A stretch of DNA of 64,000 nucleotides from Amoebophrya sp. A120 (taxonomy: Eukaryota; Sar; Dinophyceae; Syndiniales; Amoebophryaceae): NCBI GenBank assembly GCA_905178155.1, contig CAJINV010000005.1, positions 1,156,392 to 1,220,391 of the forward strand, read 5' to 3'. The translations under genes and the position numbers were made by a program. Positions 44,327-57,100 of the stretch are shown one piece after another. The notes under the pieces were generated by a model. That model had not been told where the DNA came from, made no database searches, and was given only the letters and a program-made list of their open reading frames with translations. The first letter of the stretch is position 1. Each line of letters starts with the position of its first letter.

Positions 44327-44392
44327 CATAGTTCTTTCTCACTTACAGGACTAGAAAGCACTCTTGCCACCATAGTTCTTTCTCACTTACAG
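44327..44392 (+). repeat. 22-bp direct repeat resembling a 3' splice site
   Basis: catagttctttctcacttac followed by ag occurs at 44327-44348 and 44371-44392. Each copy has a pyrimidine tract and a terminal CAG. Confidence 0.6.
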
Positions 44393-44599
44393 CACCACGT
44401 GAAAGTGGCAGAAAGATTCCCTCTCTCTTCAGCCTAGCGCCGTGGCAACTTCAGACCCAAAGTCAACAAAGCACTATTTTTGGAAGGCTCTAGTCCACGC
44501 ACTATTTTTGGAAGTTAGCAAATGATCTGTAGTCCAAGCACTAGCTTTGAATTGAAAGGCTCAGTTTGTCAGCAGCAAGTCCAATTTTTAGAAATTTCA

Positions 44600-45852
44600 G
44601 GCTAGTCAATCTGTTATGCAAAATTATTCGAGCAAGCGAATGCGCTCATTAATGTCGGCAATAACGCGGAGGACGGAAGACGGGATGATGACAATTATGG
44701 AGACTATTTTGAACAACAAAGTGATGAGGTGGTGATGGAAGAACATGCTCTTTCTGAAGAATGCAAATCTGTGAACTCAACCAACGCAGTTCGCTGCCAC
44801 CAAGAAAGTCAGTCGCATGCTGAGGAGGCGTCTCCTCTTGTTTGCGCGTTTTGATATGAACGCGAGGTCCTCATGATGCGGTCTGAAAATGACATCTCAA
44901 GATGCGCAAGCGGCCTGAAGCAAGATGGTCATCAATATCACTGCAATTTCGAAAATTCCGATGTACAAGGCTTGCGTCTCGTACGCAATAGCCTCAGTAG
45001 AGTAGAGCAGTCTTCATGTGTTCGCCCCGACGACCTGGAAGCAGAGTGCGTCGCTCCACCGTCTCCGTCCACAAAAGAGCGAAATGCGTCAAGAGGTGCA
45101 GTTCCAGGTACAGGTAGTGAGTGCTTCAGAGTGATTCGACTTCGAGCGTGCATGAGCCTCCGTCCTAATTTGTGTGAGAGTTTGCTTCCTGCCAGGAAGT
45201 TCCTGGTCGCACGGGGGAGAGCACACAGTCGAGAGCGCGCGACGCAGTTTCTGGAGGGAGAGATCACGTGGCTCACGATTGTGGCTCAAGCGCATCGACA
45301 TGTTCCTCACGCACCAAGACCTCCGCCAACGGCTCAAGTGCAGCATCTCGTGGCGTCCGAAGCGTCCTGGTACTCCTGGAGAAGCTGTTAGTGGTTGTGG
45401 TTGTGGCGGTAGTGATGATTGCGCTTGCGTTTGCAGCTGCGCTTGGCATGAGGCCGAAGTCCGATTTTGTTGCTCACGCGACCATCTTCGATGACGATTC
45501 GCTGCTTCCCACCACAGCTACCGACGTACCTTGCGACGAGGAGGGGGCATGGGCATCACGCAAACGGGACACGAGGCGCAGATCACAACTCCTCCGACTA
45601 GTCTACGACGTTCTGAATCAGCGTGCAGCAAGCGATAAAACAGGCTTTCACACAGCAAAAGGGAGGGGCCACTGGCTGCGGAAATGGAGGAAGCACAGGA
45701 ATGAGGCAACTGCAACAGGCCAACCCGGATCCGCACTCGAGATTGGAGAACGCGCTGGCCAGTGCAGAGCAGCAGTTGCGAAAAACGAAGACGCGAGGAT
45801 TTTACAACACCAATGTCAAGGCTACCTCGCCTGCTTTCTCGAATTAGAATAG
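44600..45852 (+). pseudogene. Possible gene remnant or unresolved multi-exon gene
   Basis: An acidic open stretch at about 44600-44851 (EDGRRDDDNYGDYFEQQSDE) stops at 44851. A second frame (44873-45391) and a third (45268-45852) follow. The third contains a strong hydrophobic segment (LLVVVVVAVVMIALAFAAAL) and overlaps the duplicated module. I cannot build a convincing spliced product; a one-TM protein is possible. Confidence 0.3.
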
Positions 45853-46086
45853 ATAGAACATTGGGAGATGTGTTTGCCGAGGCCGCGAGGTTGTGGAAAG
45901 TTCACGAACTTGCTATAAAATGAAAAACCATATACCAACTACACGAATTCACGGTAGCACCTTCAGATCTGTGTGAGCGTGATCCGTTCCCGAGAACGTT
46001 ATGATTGTGTTCTTTGCGTTTGCACCCCAAAAATTTCTTCATTGTTGTCGCCGAATATTGTCGTAGTCGTTCACCTTTTATTTTCA
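45716..46086 (+). repeat. Duplicate of the 3' end of the 36094-39971 gene
   Basis: Matches 39839-40198 from caggccaacccggatccg through the stop codon and about 230 bp of downstream DNA, with small indels. Here the 43-residue C-terminal sequence is open in the frame MRQLQQANPDPHSRLENAL... and ends SPAFSN-stop. The copy starts only three bases after the introner insertion point of the original. Confidence 0.85.
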
Positions 46087-46532
46087 GTTCGCAGAACAGT
46101 AGCGTCAGCGTGCATTTGAAGAGTCTTCTTTGCGTTTGAGGCGAATAGAATTAGAAGCGGTGGAACTGTGAAGCGAGAAATATCGCGATCCTTTCTCCCG
46201 ATTGCGCAGACAAAACTTGAGTTGATACGGAAAGTGTCAAAGCGATGGATTGTGGTAAGGTGCACTGGTTCTGATTAGATTCTGAACTGCAAGACTTTGA
46301 GCGGGGCGAAACCGAATGTCAAAGAAAAAGGCTGACGATAGGTGTTGGGGCAATTACGCAAGAGTCGCGAACATTTTCGCTCTTGTTGTTTCCGTCTCGT
46401 GCTACAATTTCAATCATAGAAAACCAAAACCTAAGAGAACTACAAAGAAAGAATTTCCAGCTGTAGAGTGTGGACGATCTCGCGAAATCGACCTAGACTC
46501 AGCTGAACACGACAAAAAAAATCACGTGAAAA

Positions 46533-48657
46533 ATGAACCCAACGTTTCAATCCTCGGTGTTTGGCTCGGGGCCTGCGCCGGGCCCAATCCCGGGTGGACC
46601 GATGACGGGGTCAAATCAGGCAAGCTCTTCGCAACGGGTAGCCAACATGCAGACTTACCAATCCAGCGTGTTTGCGGACAACTCGCCGAAACGTAAAGGG
46701 CTATAGCTAATAAAAATCACTAATTTTTAGTGCTTTGCGTGCAAGGGAAATCAAGTTGGCTCCTCATGATTTGTATTTGGCACGACAGAGCGAGAGGAGC
46801 TTACTTCTGTCTGTGCGGCTGCATTGATTCTGGAAGATTTTCTACTTTTCCGTCCGCATGATATTATTAAAGTCCGATCTGAAATTGTGACAAAAAACAG
46901 GAAACGTCGCGACGCGTCCCACATCTAGCGGCGTCACCCGAACGACGAACAACATTTTTACTGAGCCGCAACCTGGCTTGAATGAGCCAACCAGCATGCA
47001 CGCCTGGTTCGGAAAGGGCAAAAAGACGGAGGAATGTAAGGACTGAGTTTTTTTAATACAACCAATTGCTGTTTGCAACACATCAACAAGTTTACGCTTC
47101 GAAGCGTTTTGCGTATGACAAACGGAAATCTTCACGAAATCTATCATGACAGCCTGCCGTTCCGAGTTCACGGGCTACGTGAGGTCCGTAGACAAGGACA
47201 AACTTCAATCCGAACTTCTCTCTTCTGACGGGCACGCAGCCCCCTGCCATAGGAGGAAACCCTTCGCCGACGCGCGCTACCAGAGCAACATCAGGACGCT
47301 TGGCGCCGACGAGATGCCGAACGTGGAAACGAAACTGGACCGACACCTGGTGTCCGATGGCGTCAAGGGGAGTCTGCGCATGAGCGCGAGCCCACTCCGC
47401 GGGGAGAGGCAAGCGGCGCAGCAGGCAGCAGCAGTGCGGGAGCCGATCGATATTGCGCCAAGTTTCAGCGAAGACTCCATGACGTCGATCTACTATGCAA
47501 TAAAAAAAGATTGTAGCTGTAAGTTTGTGTTGATGCGCTAAGTACATGTGTTAAGATGATTGCGTCTCATGCTGGTCATGCATTGCAGGACCAGGAGTCA
47601 ACTCAAGCGCGGTTTCACGTGCTATTTGCGCAAGACAGGTTTTTGCTGTCATGCCAAACAGATTTGTAATGCTGGCCAGCCAAAATCAAAAAGTTACACC
47701 TACGATCTTTTTTTCTTTGATTTCTACCCGAACGCGACGAGCATACACAAGAAGAGGACGGTACACAATTTAATTTGATTTGTGCACCACGAGGATGAGC
47801 ATGCATCAGAGAAAATGCTTATGCTGCATTGCATGCTGGGGTAACGACCACAACAATTTTTCGTTTCAAAAATAATCTCCTCAGGTGAAGCACGAACACA
47901 CCCCATACGCTCACAGCGAGGAGTTTACCATGCTCAAGCAAGAAGTCCGCGACTTCAACGACGGCGTTCCGCCCTCCATGCTCAGTGGCAGCTATGCAGC
48001 AGGAGGGTATTTTGTAGTTTCTATGTTTTCCACTTTCACTCTCAGAAGTTCACCTCAATCCGCATGCCATGGTGTCATGACTGTTGGTTGATGTGGGCTT
48101 TTTTGGCACCGGGGGTATCTATTACTTTGTCACAGCAGCGCCGACCCCTCACCATCCCTCCGCGGCGTCCCGCATGGCTACCAAGACTATTACAACCCAA
48201 ACCTGGTGGAACGGAGCACGTTGTTAGACCATAACCCGACGCGATCGAGCGCGCCGGTGGAGTCAGAGTCGTCGAAAACGGGAAAAAAGCTGATTCCGCA
48301 GCCGGAGAGGTTACAGGGCAACCCGGACGCGCTGATGCACGTCGGACGTATTACTTATCCGATTCGCTTAGCCTTAGCCTTACTAATGTTGGTGCAATCA
48401 AATTTTGGGTCTACTTCGCATGACAGACGCATTAGGTTACTTTATGAAAGTCTAGCATGACAGGCTGCAAGAACAGTAGAGACTTAAGAAGAAAAAACGC
48501 ATCAGATGGCCTCGGCAGCGGGCCGGAGGCGGTACCGAGAAAAAACTACCATCTAATGGTCCACCAAGCCCCCTTGCGCGGCGACTACTCCCGACAAGTC
48601 ATCACGCGGTACGAGCAGAGCCCAGCGAGCAAGGGACAGCAGGATTTGTTTCACTAG
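46533..48657 (+). CDS. Hypothetical protein, seven exons
   Basis: Exons 46533-46692, 46901-47035, 47153-47511, 47707-47760, 47885-48006, 48136-48347, 48464-48657 join in frame to 411 residues. The last acceptor is ambiguous (48464 or 48482). It begins MNPTFQSSVFGSGPAPGP and repeats the SSVF motif (TYQSSVFADNSPK). Later segments include DLFFFDFYPNATSIHKKRT and VPHGYQDYYNPNLVERST. Five introns are GT-AG and one is a TIR intron. No family is recognised. The short recurrent motifs and lack of compact domains would fit a microtubule-associated or flagellar protein, which is a guess. Confidence 0.65.
47512..47706 (+). mobile_element. Introner, family G-like
   Basis: The left end agattgtagctgtaagttt and right end aaagttacacctacgatct are imperfect complements. 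The direct repeat gat is at 47509-47511 and 47704-47706. Removal gives YYAIKKD-LFFFDFYPN in frame. 195 bp. It resembles 2683-2872. Confidence 0.65.
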
Positions 48658-49816
48658 AAAACCGGTCTACTTGAAATGCACCAAGCTGCGGGAGGTGGTC
48701 CAGCAGCGAGCAGTACAGTATAATAGATACGAAAAATATTCATTGTCACGACCAAGCGAAGTATAGAACGAAGTAGTTGTGCTACTGGATCAGGCTCACT
48801 GACAGCCTGAGCACAGACAAGAAACTCAGCCAACAGCCGGCACTCTTCGCTGCGTGCCTTGCAGTTGTACCTGAAACAATAAGAAATGAACGAGAGGAAT
48901 GAAAATTAGAGATTTATGCCATAGCTGCCATGATGAAACGATAACAGAAGATTCATTCTGTGCCTATCGTTACGACCATCGTTTCAGAAATTTCACACTT
49001 GTTACAAGCGCCTGATAGGGCCTCGTCGTCTAGCGTAAACTAGAAATGATTTTTCCCGCACCGATAATTGCATATTCCTTTTTTCATGGTTTCCGTCCAT
49101 CTGCCGACCGGATGACCGTTTTATCTGAAAACAGAAGAAGCCTTCTACCTCCACCATCGTGGAGGAACATTAGAACACCCTACAAGAGCGTATAAAAAAC
49201 ATTTAAGTGAAAGCACGAATCGGAAAAGAAATGAACCCAACGTCAGAGCAGTAACCAATGAAAAACGGAGCGGAATTATGCTCCTTGCAGCCACCTCGCT
49301 GTTTTTTTACAAAGCAGTGACGAATATAAGATTTTTGGCAAGAAGACAGCAACAAGGTTGTGCCTTTTGCTATTTTTGCGCAGTGCATGTCAACGTCATG
49401 CAAGATAAAGAGCACATTTGTCTGTTCGGCCAGTCGTATTTCTTCGTACTCTGTAGCCGGTTGATGCGCGACCTTTTTGATACACCTGAGCGAGTCGAGG
49501 GATCGAGGGCTTGTGCTAAATCGATGGTCTTCCGCCGTTAGTGCCAGCATTTTTTGCCATTCTCAGTAAAAAATTGAACTTTGAAATCCGATGTTCGTAT
49601 CGAAATTCTTTTCAATTTTCTTGCAGGAGAAATGGTGCCCCCCAGCACGAGGAAATACGAGCAAATCAACCTTGTTACTGCAAATTGGCACGACCGCCTA
49701 ATGGAGTCAAAAATAAAAATGTTAATATAGAAGCTGATACAATTACAACAGCCGCACGAAGACCGTCTCTCTGTTGTACAACACCATTAAAAAAGAACCC
49801 GAAAAACTAAGAAATC
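48658..49816. other. Intergenic
   Basis: AT-rich. Two short ORFs (49278-49541, 49541-49810) look non-coding. No recognised feature. Confidence 0.6.
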
Positions 49817-52800
49817 ATGCAACACCTCGGACGTCGTTTGTCTGGTTTGCAAAAAGCAGCCTCGTCCTCCTCGTCCAGTCGCTCGTTCTCAACGTTGGTC
49901 GTGACCGCAGGCGACGCGCAGGCTGGACTCGCCCCGGCCACACAGCACGTGATTTCCGCCGCCAAAGTATTGGGGAACGACATCAGCTTCTTGGCGACCA
50001 GTAAGGAGGCAGCGGAGAAAGCCGCGGCCTACGGGGGGAAGACGTACTTGGCAGAGGGAGCAAGGACGGCGGATGCACTGTATATTTTTATAGACTATAT
50101 TTTTATAGACTATAGACAGATAAGGACTTGACTCAAAAGCTGTAGAGGAGAGTTGCGAAACCCTTAAACAGGCTCTAAAGTTGCGGCTCAACCTGCAGCA
50201 AACCTGGAGCAAACCCCTAGGGCTTTTAGAAATGGCGCAGCTTTCTACTCGCGAATGCGCACGCTATTCGACCCAAAAGATGGAGGTCGACCCGTAGGGA
50301 ACAAGCAAAAATCACGAAAAGCGCGACACTTTGGAAGCGCTGAACCTGCATGCTATTACGACAAAGCCTGGAGCTTTTCTGGGGCTCGAGCTCTAGAGCT
50401 TTGCATATATTTGCGCTCTTATTTTTCGAAAGCGCGTGCTGCTGTGCGAAATATTTCCGATAAATTCTACGACTTGGGCTGTAGGGGTTCAGCGCGATGA
50501 GCGACAAAGAAACCCCTGGGCGCTGCAAAAATAGCCCGAGCCCTACACGCAGCGACAACCCCCGCGCTCAGAAGAGAGCCCCTTGTCGCCTTCAATATGC
50601 AAGCGCCCCTCGCCCAGTGTGGTGCGCCCTGCTGCTGGTGGCGGCAGCCCTTGCCCCTGCGTGCAGGCACCTGCCACGTCGCCCTGGCAGCATTTCTCGC
50701 TCTTTGCGTTGGGTCCTGCCCCTCGCAGTAACTCTTGTCCCTCGCAGTAGCTCTTGCCCCTCGCAGTAAGTCTTGCCCCTGCGCATACGCCTTGCCCCTG
50801 ATAGGACTTCTTGCCCTTTGTAGTACTAGCACCCCTTGCCCCTGCCTCGCAGAACATCTCGCCCCTGCAGGCACATCTTGTCCCTGATAAGGGAGCAAGA
50901 GCCACTCACACGGCGCAGAGTTTTAAAAACCACGATCACAAACTTGGCAGAGGGAGCAAGGACGGCGGACGCACTGTATATTTTTACATTATGCCTTGGA
51001 CGGTCGTTAGCGTACAGAAGGGTGAATTTGCAGTGAATTTGTATTGCATGACTTGCATTTACTTCAAAAGAGAAGTGCGCTGCGTGGTAAAGGGCTGGAC
51101 ACGAGCCCAAGCAGCTCACGCAGCGTGAAGGGCTGGTCGGCGCCAGGTGGCACTTGCAGCACCGAAAAAAGCGGTCTTACGGGGCCCGCCGGACCGTGTA
51201 GTGCATAACCAAAGAAGGTGGATCGTGGGGCACTTGTTCATCTGCGCGTTCACCTCAGAAGTTCCTCTCTGAAATGGTCGAAAGGGAGGGCGACGCCTGA
51301 ACACAGGGGCACGAGTTCAACGCGTACGCTCTCGCGAGTTGTGGTTTGGAATTGGATATCTGGGAGTAGCCTCGGGTGGAAGGGAAGGCACGACTCGGCC
51401 GCGGGCACTAGTTTGCTTCGCCTGCTGTGCTCGGCTTACAACTCCCCAGGTGTTTTTTGCCTCCGGAGCAAGTCTTATTCGACGTGACCCCCAGGTCAAG
51501 AATTCCCTGGGTGAATTTTCAGGCTTTTTGTTTTTGCGACACTTTCTGGAAGCCCCAAAACCCGGAGTTTCTCATGCGCCAGCGCATTTTGAACAGGAGC
51601 CGGAAGACAAAATTCACCGGCGTCCTTTCCAAAATTCACCCCAAAATTCACCGAGCGCCACTTTTCGACCGTGATAAGCAAAGTTTAGCGCAGAAAAGTG
51701 CTCAAAAAAACGCACAAGTAGACCCTGGGAAGTGGGGCCGAGGGGAAAAGACAGGCGCCCGCTGTTGCCCTTAGCGCCTCTACATTCTGCCGAAAAGGCC
51801 TGGAGAGTTCACGCGCCTGCCGGATAGACGCGCCAAAGCTCTCGGCCGGGTCCTTTTCACTTGGCAGAGGGAGCAAGGACGGCGGACGCACTGTATAATT
51901 TTACAGTGCTTTGTTTTGGTCCTCTCGTGGTTTTTAAAACTAGCAATAGAGTATGTTCGGTTTGATGTCCGAAACGGAATCTTCTCCACTCGGAACTGTC
52001 ATGCTTGTAACAAGTACAACGAAGCCTGCCAATACTACTAATAAATACAACAGCGCCCCTGTGATAGCGGACCTGCAAAAAGCACACGGCTTCAAGCACA
52101 TACTCGCCGCCTCCGGAGATGTTGGAAGGGACTGCCTGCCCCGGGTGGGCGCTCTGCTCGACGTGCAGCCCGTGAGCGACATTTTGGAAATTTTGGGCGA
52201 CAAAAAGTTCAAAAGACCCATGTACGCGGGGAATGCGATAGCCACGGTGGAAGTCACGGACGACGTCGTTTTGGCGACCGTAAGACCAACTGCTTTCCCG
52301 CCCGCGGCTGCAGAGGGAGGGGGAGGTGCTGAATAGTAGATGTTTCTTGGTTTTCGTGATCTACTTATGTTGAATCAATTTCCTGTTTGCTCCATCCAAG
52401 CACCTGCTCCTCACATGATGGTATGATAAATGATGATGAGCGCGCTGTTCGTGTTCTTGCAGTTTCCAGCATGGCAAGTTCGACGATTCTTGAGCCTCAC
52501 ACGTACATATAATATATATTGTTACAACTACAGGTGCTATCGAAGACGTCTCCGTCCCTTCCTGCAAGTCCGAATTTGTCTCCGAGTCCACGAAAACCGA
52601 CGACAAGCCGCAACTCGGCTCTGCGAACGTCGTGGTCGCTGGTGGCCGAGCCTTGCAGTCATCGGAAAATTTCGACAACGTTTTGCAACCGCTCTGTGAC
52701 AAGATGACGGCGGCGATGGGCGCCAGTCGAGCGGCCGTAGACGCAGGGTATGTGCCCAACGACATGCAGGTAAGCGTAAGTAAGGAACATAGGCTCGTGC

Positions 52801-53160
52801 TGTCAACATTCTCAAAACGTGTAGGAGACAGACGCAAACATCCTCATCCCCTACATGAAAATGCATTTAATTTTACGGAGCAATCTTCTGAGGCGGGTCT
52901 GAGTTGTCTCATCAACCACATGATATGCGCGGTACTTACATCAAATCTATCAGGTGGGCCAAACCGGGAAAGTTGTCGCCCCGGACTGCTACGTGGCGGT
53001 CGGAATTTCCGGCGCCATCCAACACCTCGCGGGAATGAAGGACAGCAAGACCATCGTGGCGATCAATAAGGACCCCGATGCGCCGATTTTTTCTATTGCG
53101 GACTACGGACTGGTAGCGGATTTGTTCGAGGCGGTTCCGGAAATGACAAAGAAAATCTAA
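49817..53160 (+). CDS. Electron transfer flavoprotein subunit alpha
   Basis: Exons 49817-50083, about 52049-52325, 52534-52769, 52954-53160 give 328 residues, the usual ETF-alpha size. The N-terminus [22 protein letters not shown] is a typical mitochondrial presequence. Family blocks are [83 protein letters not shown] (FAD-binding core), GAIQHLAG, and [20 protein letters not shown]. It passes electrons from matrix dehydrogenases to ETF-ubiquinone oxidoreductase; the beta subunit is not in this window. Introns 2 and 3 are GT-AG, and intron 2 has a gtgct repeat at its edges. Intron 1 is about 2 kb and its exact ends are uncertain. Confidence 0.92.
50084..52048 (+). other. Intron 1 of ETF-alpha, with nested repeats
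   Basis: About 1965 bp, far longer than any other intron here. The exon 1 end (about 39 bp, acttggcagagggagcaagg onward, 50046-50084) recurs at 50942-50980 and 51859-51897, both in direct orientation. A 17-bp exact inverted pair, agttttaaaaaccacga (50919-50935) and tcgtggtttttaaaact (51925-51941), brackets the two extra copies. Between 50715 and 50885 lies a degenerate repeat of tcttgcccctcgcagta. Confidence 0.75.
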
Positions 53161-54175
53161 CCTGGTTTTTTTGATAAATAAGGCAAAAAAATTGATATTT
53201 GCGAGCGAATTCTTTTGTGTAAAGATGAAGTTTTTTTGTGTCCAGAGCCAGACTTTTTTTCTGCACCGCGTGCAGCAGCCGTCAACGGAATATGGATCAC
53301 GACAAATGCGCCTCACCATGGGCGTTGGGGGCCGCCCGCAAGGAGCGGGTGTCCTCGGGAAGCACCTGTGCATACACGCCCAGGAACCCACGACGGTAGG
53401 ATAGGATACGGCACTGCTGTGTCGTCCTGCACCCCCCCCGCGTATGCAGGTCCCAAGCCCGGCGATCCTGGGGCGGAAACTGGGGAAATGCCTAAGGGAT
53501 CTTGGTTTGGCAGCAATCATACTGTAACACCATAGACCTAGAGTAGTAGACTTTTTTTCTGCAGCTGTACAGATTCCTTGTAAGAGTTGCGCAGACGGAC
53601 CACACACGCCAGCTCATTTGACGTCGTGGTGGTTAGGGGAAAAACCCATCTACCTTTCCGGCACGCGTGCTCTGGGCTGGGCAGATGAACCATAGTTTTT
53701 GAAGAAGGCGAGAGCTCATGGAAATCCTTATCATAAGGATTTCCCATAATATGGGACTTCTTCGCTCATTGTGTACAAAAGTAAATTCTTTGCGTCGATG
53801 ATTAAATTTGATTTGACGAGAATCGACTTGCAATATTCATATTTTTGCGTTGCTTGAACATCAGCAGGGGGTCAAATGTGTTTCCCACCACGCTCCTGTT
53901 CAGCCTACCCTCCCACGGAGCGTACTAAGTGCGAGAGATAGAGGGCATCTGCAGTTCGGGTTTTCCGGGAAAGAACACACGTCGTGAGAGCTCCTCAGGT
54001 GCGTTCCGGAGCGCGAGTGAGAGGGTATGTAAGGGCAGATGATGCTCACCGTACTTTTGGCGTCCTGTTGTTCTGCTTTTGTGCGGTGCAGCTGCGAGGT
54101 CCATTTTGGCGTGTATTGACACTTTTGTAAAACACGAACAAAGCAAACACGGAATACATAGTAACCATTTGCATT
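53161..54175. other. Intergenic
   Basis: An open frame at 53215-53535 lacks coding character. There is a palindrome around 53722-53747 (atccttatcataaggat). No gene recognised. Confidence 0.55.
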
Positions 54176-57100
54176 ATGGATATGGCCTCCCCGATTACAA
54201 AGAAAGACGACGCAGTCCGTCGGAATGTCCCCGAAGTCGACGCCTGGCAGGAGCGGGTCCGCAACCCGCCGCCGCCTGACCCCGTGCGAGACAATTTTGC
54301 GGCGGCGCACATCCTCGAAACTTTGCAGGAAATCCAGGTGGTGGGCGAGGAGAAGATTCAGAAGCAGGAAACCAGGGAGGCGAGAAGAAAATCTTTGGAA
54401 AGGTGGACCGACGAGACGCTAGGCCCGCTGCAGAAGTCCCCCATCATCGGGAAAAAATTGCGGATTGGCAATAGCAGTACTTCTGCTTCTTCGCCTTCAC
54501 GACACGGGCAACCGCAACAGATGGTGAAGCCAGGGTTTTTACAATCCAACACTTCCAGCACGGGAGTACCACGATCACACGATCCCTTTTTAGCTGGTGG
54601 ACCCAGTGTGAGTAATGTAAATACAGCTACCGGTAGTTCATCTCAGCCCGGTGCGGGGAAGAAAATCAATGACCACGTGGGGAACGTGATCGACAGTGTG
54701 GAGTTCCTGCAGGACCACGATCGAGTTGCCACGGGACATTCTTCGAACAAAGTGACGCCCTCCGCTACCCCGCCGTTGCAGGAGTCCAGGACAGCCTCGA
54801 AAAACAGCACGACGCAGTCGTCAAATGTGGTTAAAGATGACCACAGTAGAAGAAGGAGCAAAACGACCGCGTCGAAGGACAGCGCGACTGGATCGGCGAC
54901 TGGAAAGAACAAGACAAAAAGTAGAAAAAGCAGGACGAGCAGAGGCAGTCGGGACAGCAGAGCGAGTGGTGACGATGAGGACGAAGATTTCGCGCCAGCC
55001 GGTGTGGACAACCTGCTGTTCCGCGACGACACAAATTTGGAGCAACTCGACGCCGATCACCCGTTTTTAGACCGGAATATCAAAGTTGGCGACAGCGTCG
55101 TGATTCATCAGCGCACGATCGACAGTAGTCCGAGCGGCTCCGAGGACTTAAACACAGAGGAGCTCGGGTCGGAGGACCATGCGGAGGTTGGTGGTCCTCA
55201 CGATTATGCCAATGCGGCCACCAGAGGACCCAAGCAAAAAGTCATGTTTGTGCCCGGTGCGAAGGAGGAACATGCTGGCGTCGGGTCGTTTCGGAAAGCG
55301 GCGATGCGGGTCCGGGATTCTGTCGTGAATCTACCCGTTTTCGCCAAAGTCGCCCAGATGCGACGCAACCGGATGCAGAAAGAGGAGACAAAGGACCATA
55401 TTGGGGTCGTGCAGGACTGGCGGGAGTTGAATACGTCGAAAAAGGACCACAAGAGTAAACCCGCAGTGGATGTAAGAGACTTGCACATGCACGAGAAGAA
55501 CACAAATCCCTTGTCGGATTTCGTTTCCTGGGTGGGTGGGGTTTTCTCCTCGAGCAGCTCAAAGCACCAACTCCAGTACGACGAAGACGGTAACCCGGTG
55601 GTTTTCGGGCAGAACGGGGCGTTGCAGGCGGGAGAGACGCAAGTGCAGCAAAACCCGGTTACCGGTTCGTGGTCGTTCAAAAAACACGCCGAAGAGCTGT
55701 TCGGAAAGAAAAAGAAGAAAAAGAAACGACGACGCGCGAAGTTGCTGATGCCGAGATTAAACGCGATCGCAGGGTCGAACAAGCAGAAGCAAATGATGCG
55801 GAAAACTTTGTCGGATACAGACATTTACAGCAATTTGAACAACCACAAGGAGAACGATAACTGGTCGGAATCCAGCGAAGACGAGGAGGACTCCGACAAT
55901 TCCTCCGCCCAGTCGGTGAAGCTGAAAAAGAAGATGATCAAGTATGACCCGGTCAGTTGCTACAATCTCAAACGTTACAATAGAATCTGGAAGGCTGTTA
56001 TGCAAGAGGTGCATTATCTTCTACCAAACTCTCATAGGATTGCCCATAACAAGTTCCGGAGTGCCAAACCGCACTACAATCGGGCGAAATTTGTATTGCA
56101 GAAAGTGGAATGCTGTCCGAGTCTGTCATGCTCGTCAGGCAAGACAAGTTTGATTTGGATTTCTGATTCTATTGTAACGTTTGAGATTCATTGTAACGTC
56201 TGAGCAAGCCATATCAAGGTCCTCGTTAAGCAGCAGGACAACGCGAAGACCCACCCGCACTACAAGGTGTACAAGTGCACGTGTTACAGTTGTACGGTGT
56301 GGGCCGCGTTTGCGTCGTTTTTCCTGATTTTCGGGGGCATTTTGTACTTCACGTCGATTTATGCATTGCAAATATGTCTGGGTCTGGAAGAATGCAAGTT
56401 TGTCATGCTTGTCTGGCATGAGCCTTAAATCTGTGTTGCGTGAGCAGGAAAAGGGCCCCTTGCCTGTCAGGCAAAAACGCAGTTTGCCATGCGGAAAACG
56501 AAACACATGGCGCATTATAAACTTGTCAACATGCTTGGCTGCGCATTGCAGTGCGCCTGCCATTCACAGATTTGCATCACAAGTTTCCAGACCCAGACAT
56601 TTTTGCATTTGATACGATTTTGCCGTCGTTGCGGTTCATCTACAACGAGTACGGGACCGCGGAGCGGATAGAGGCCCAGTTTGTCCACTTTCTCGAACAT
56701 ATACTGTGCAAAAGTACCGTACTCGTAGTAATTGCTATCATGCATGACAAATATCCCTTTTTAGGCAAATCAGCATTACAAATTCCATTTTTCTTCTTGA
56801 AAAAATTTGTGATGCAATTTATACTAGTACGATACTTTTGCAATGCATAGAACAGTCGTCGTTTGACGTGGTGGAAGTCTTGAACCAGGCGGTGCAACAG
56901 GGACTGTACAAGGAGCCCCTGCATTTCCAACACCTCGACTGGCTCCTGACCCCCTTGCTGCAGCAGCGACGAGCGGGGGTGAACCGGTTGGAACTCGGGT
57001 TTCTGGGTACCCGGAAACCGGTCACGGAACACGGAATCATTTTCCGGAAGACCGGACCCTTAGGGCACTTCATTCTGCAATCTGACATGTACCCGAGCTG

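Larger units (their letters stand above)
43857..46532. other. Long intergenic region with decayed and duplicated pieces
   Basis: It holds a T-rich open frame just after the PPR stop (43864-44331), which I do not call. Also present are a 22 bp repeat (44327, 44371), gcactatttttggaag twice near 44470-44512, a possible gene remnant (44600-45852), and the duplicated 3' module at 45716-46086. Confidence 0.6.

Noticed and set aside
43864-44331. 155-residue ORF with hydrophobic stretches directly after the PPR gene
   Set aside because: T-rich composition, no start context and position in the probable 3' untranslated region; the hydrophobicity follows from T-richness.
49278-49541. 87-residue Cys/Phe-rich ORF before ETF-alpha
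   Set aside because: Isolated, AT-rich, no recognisable motif.
53215-53535. 106-residue ORF after ETF-alpha
   Set aside because: No domain, no coding composition trend, and it begins within the probable 3' untranslated region.
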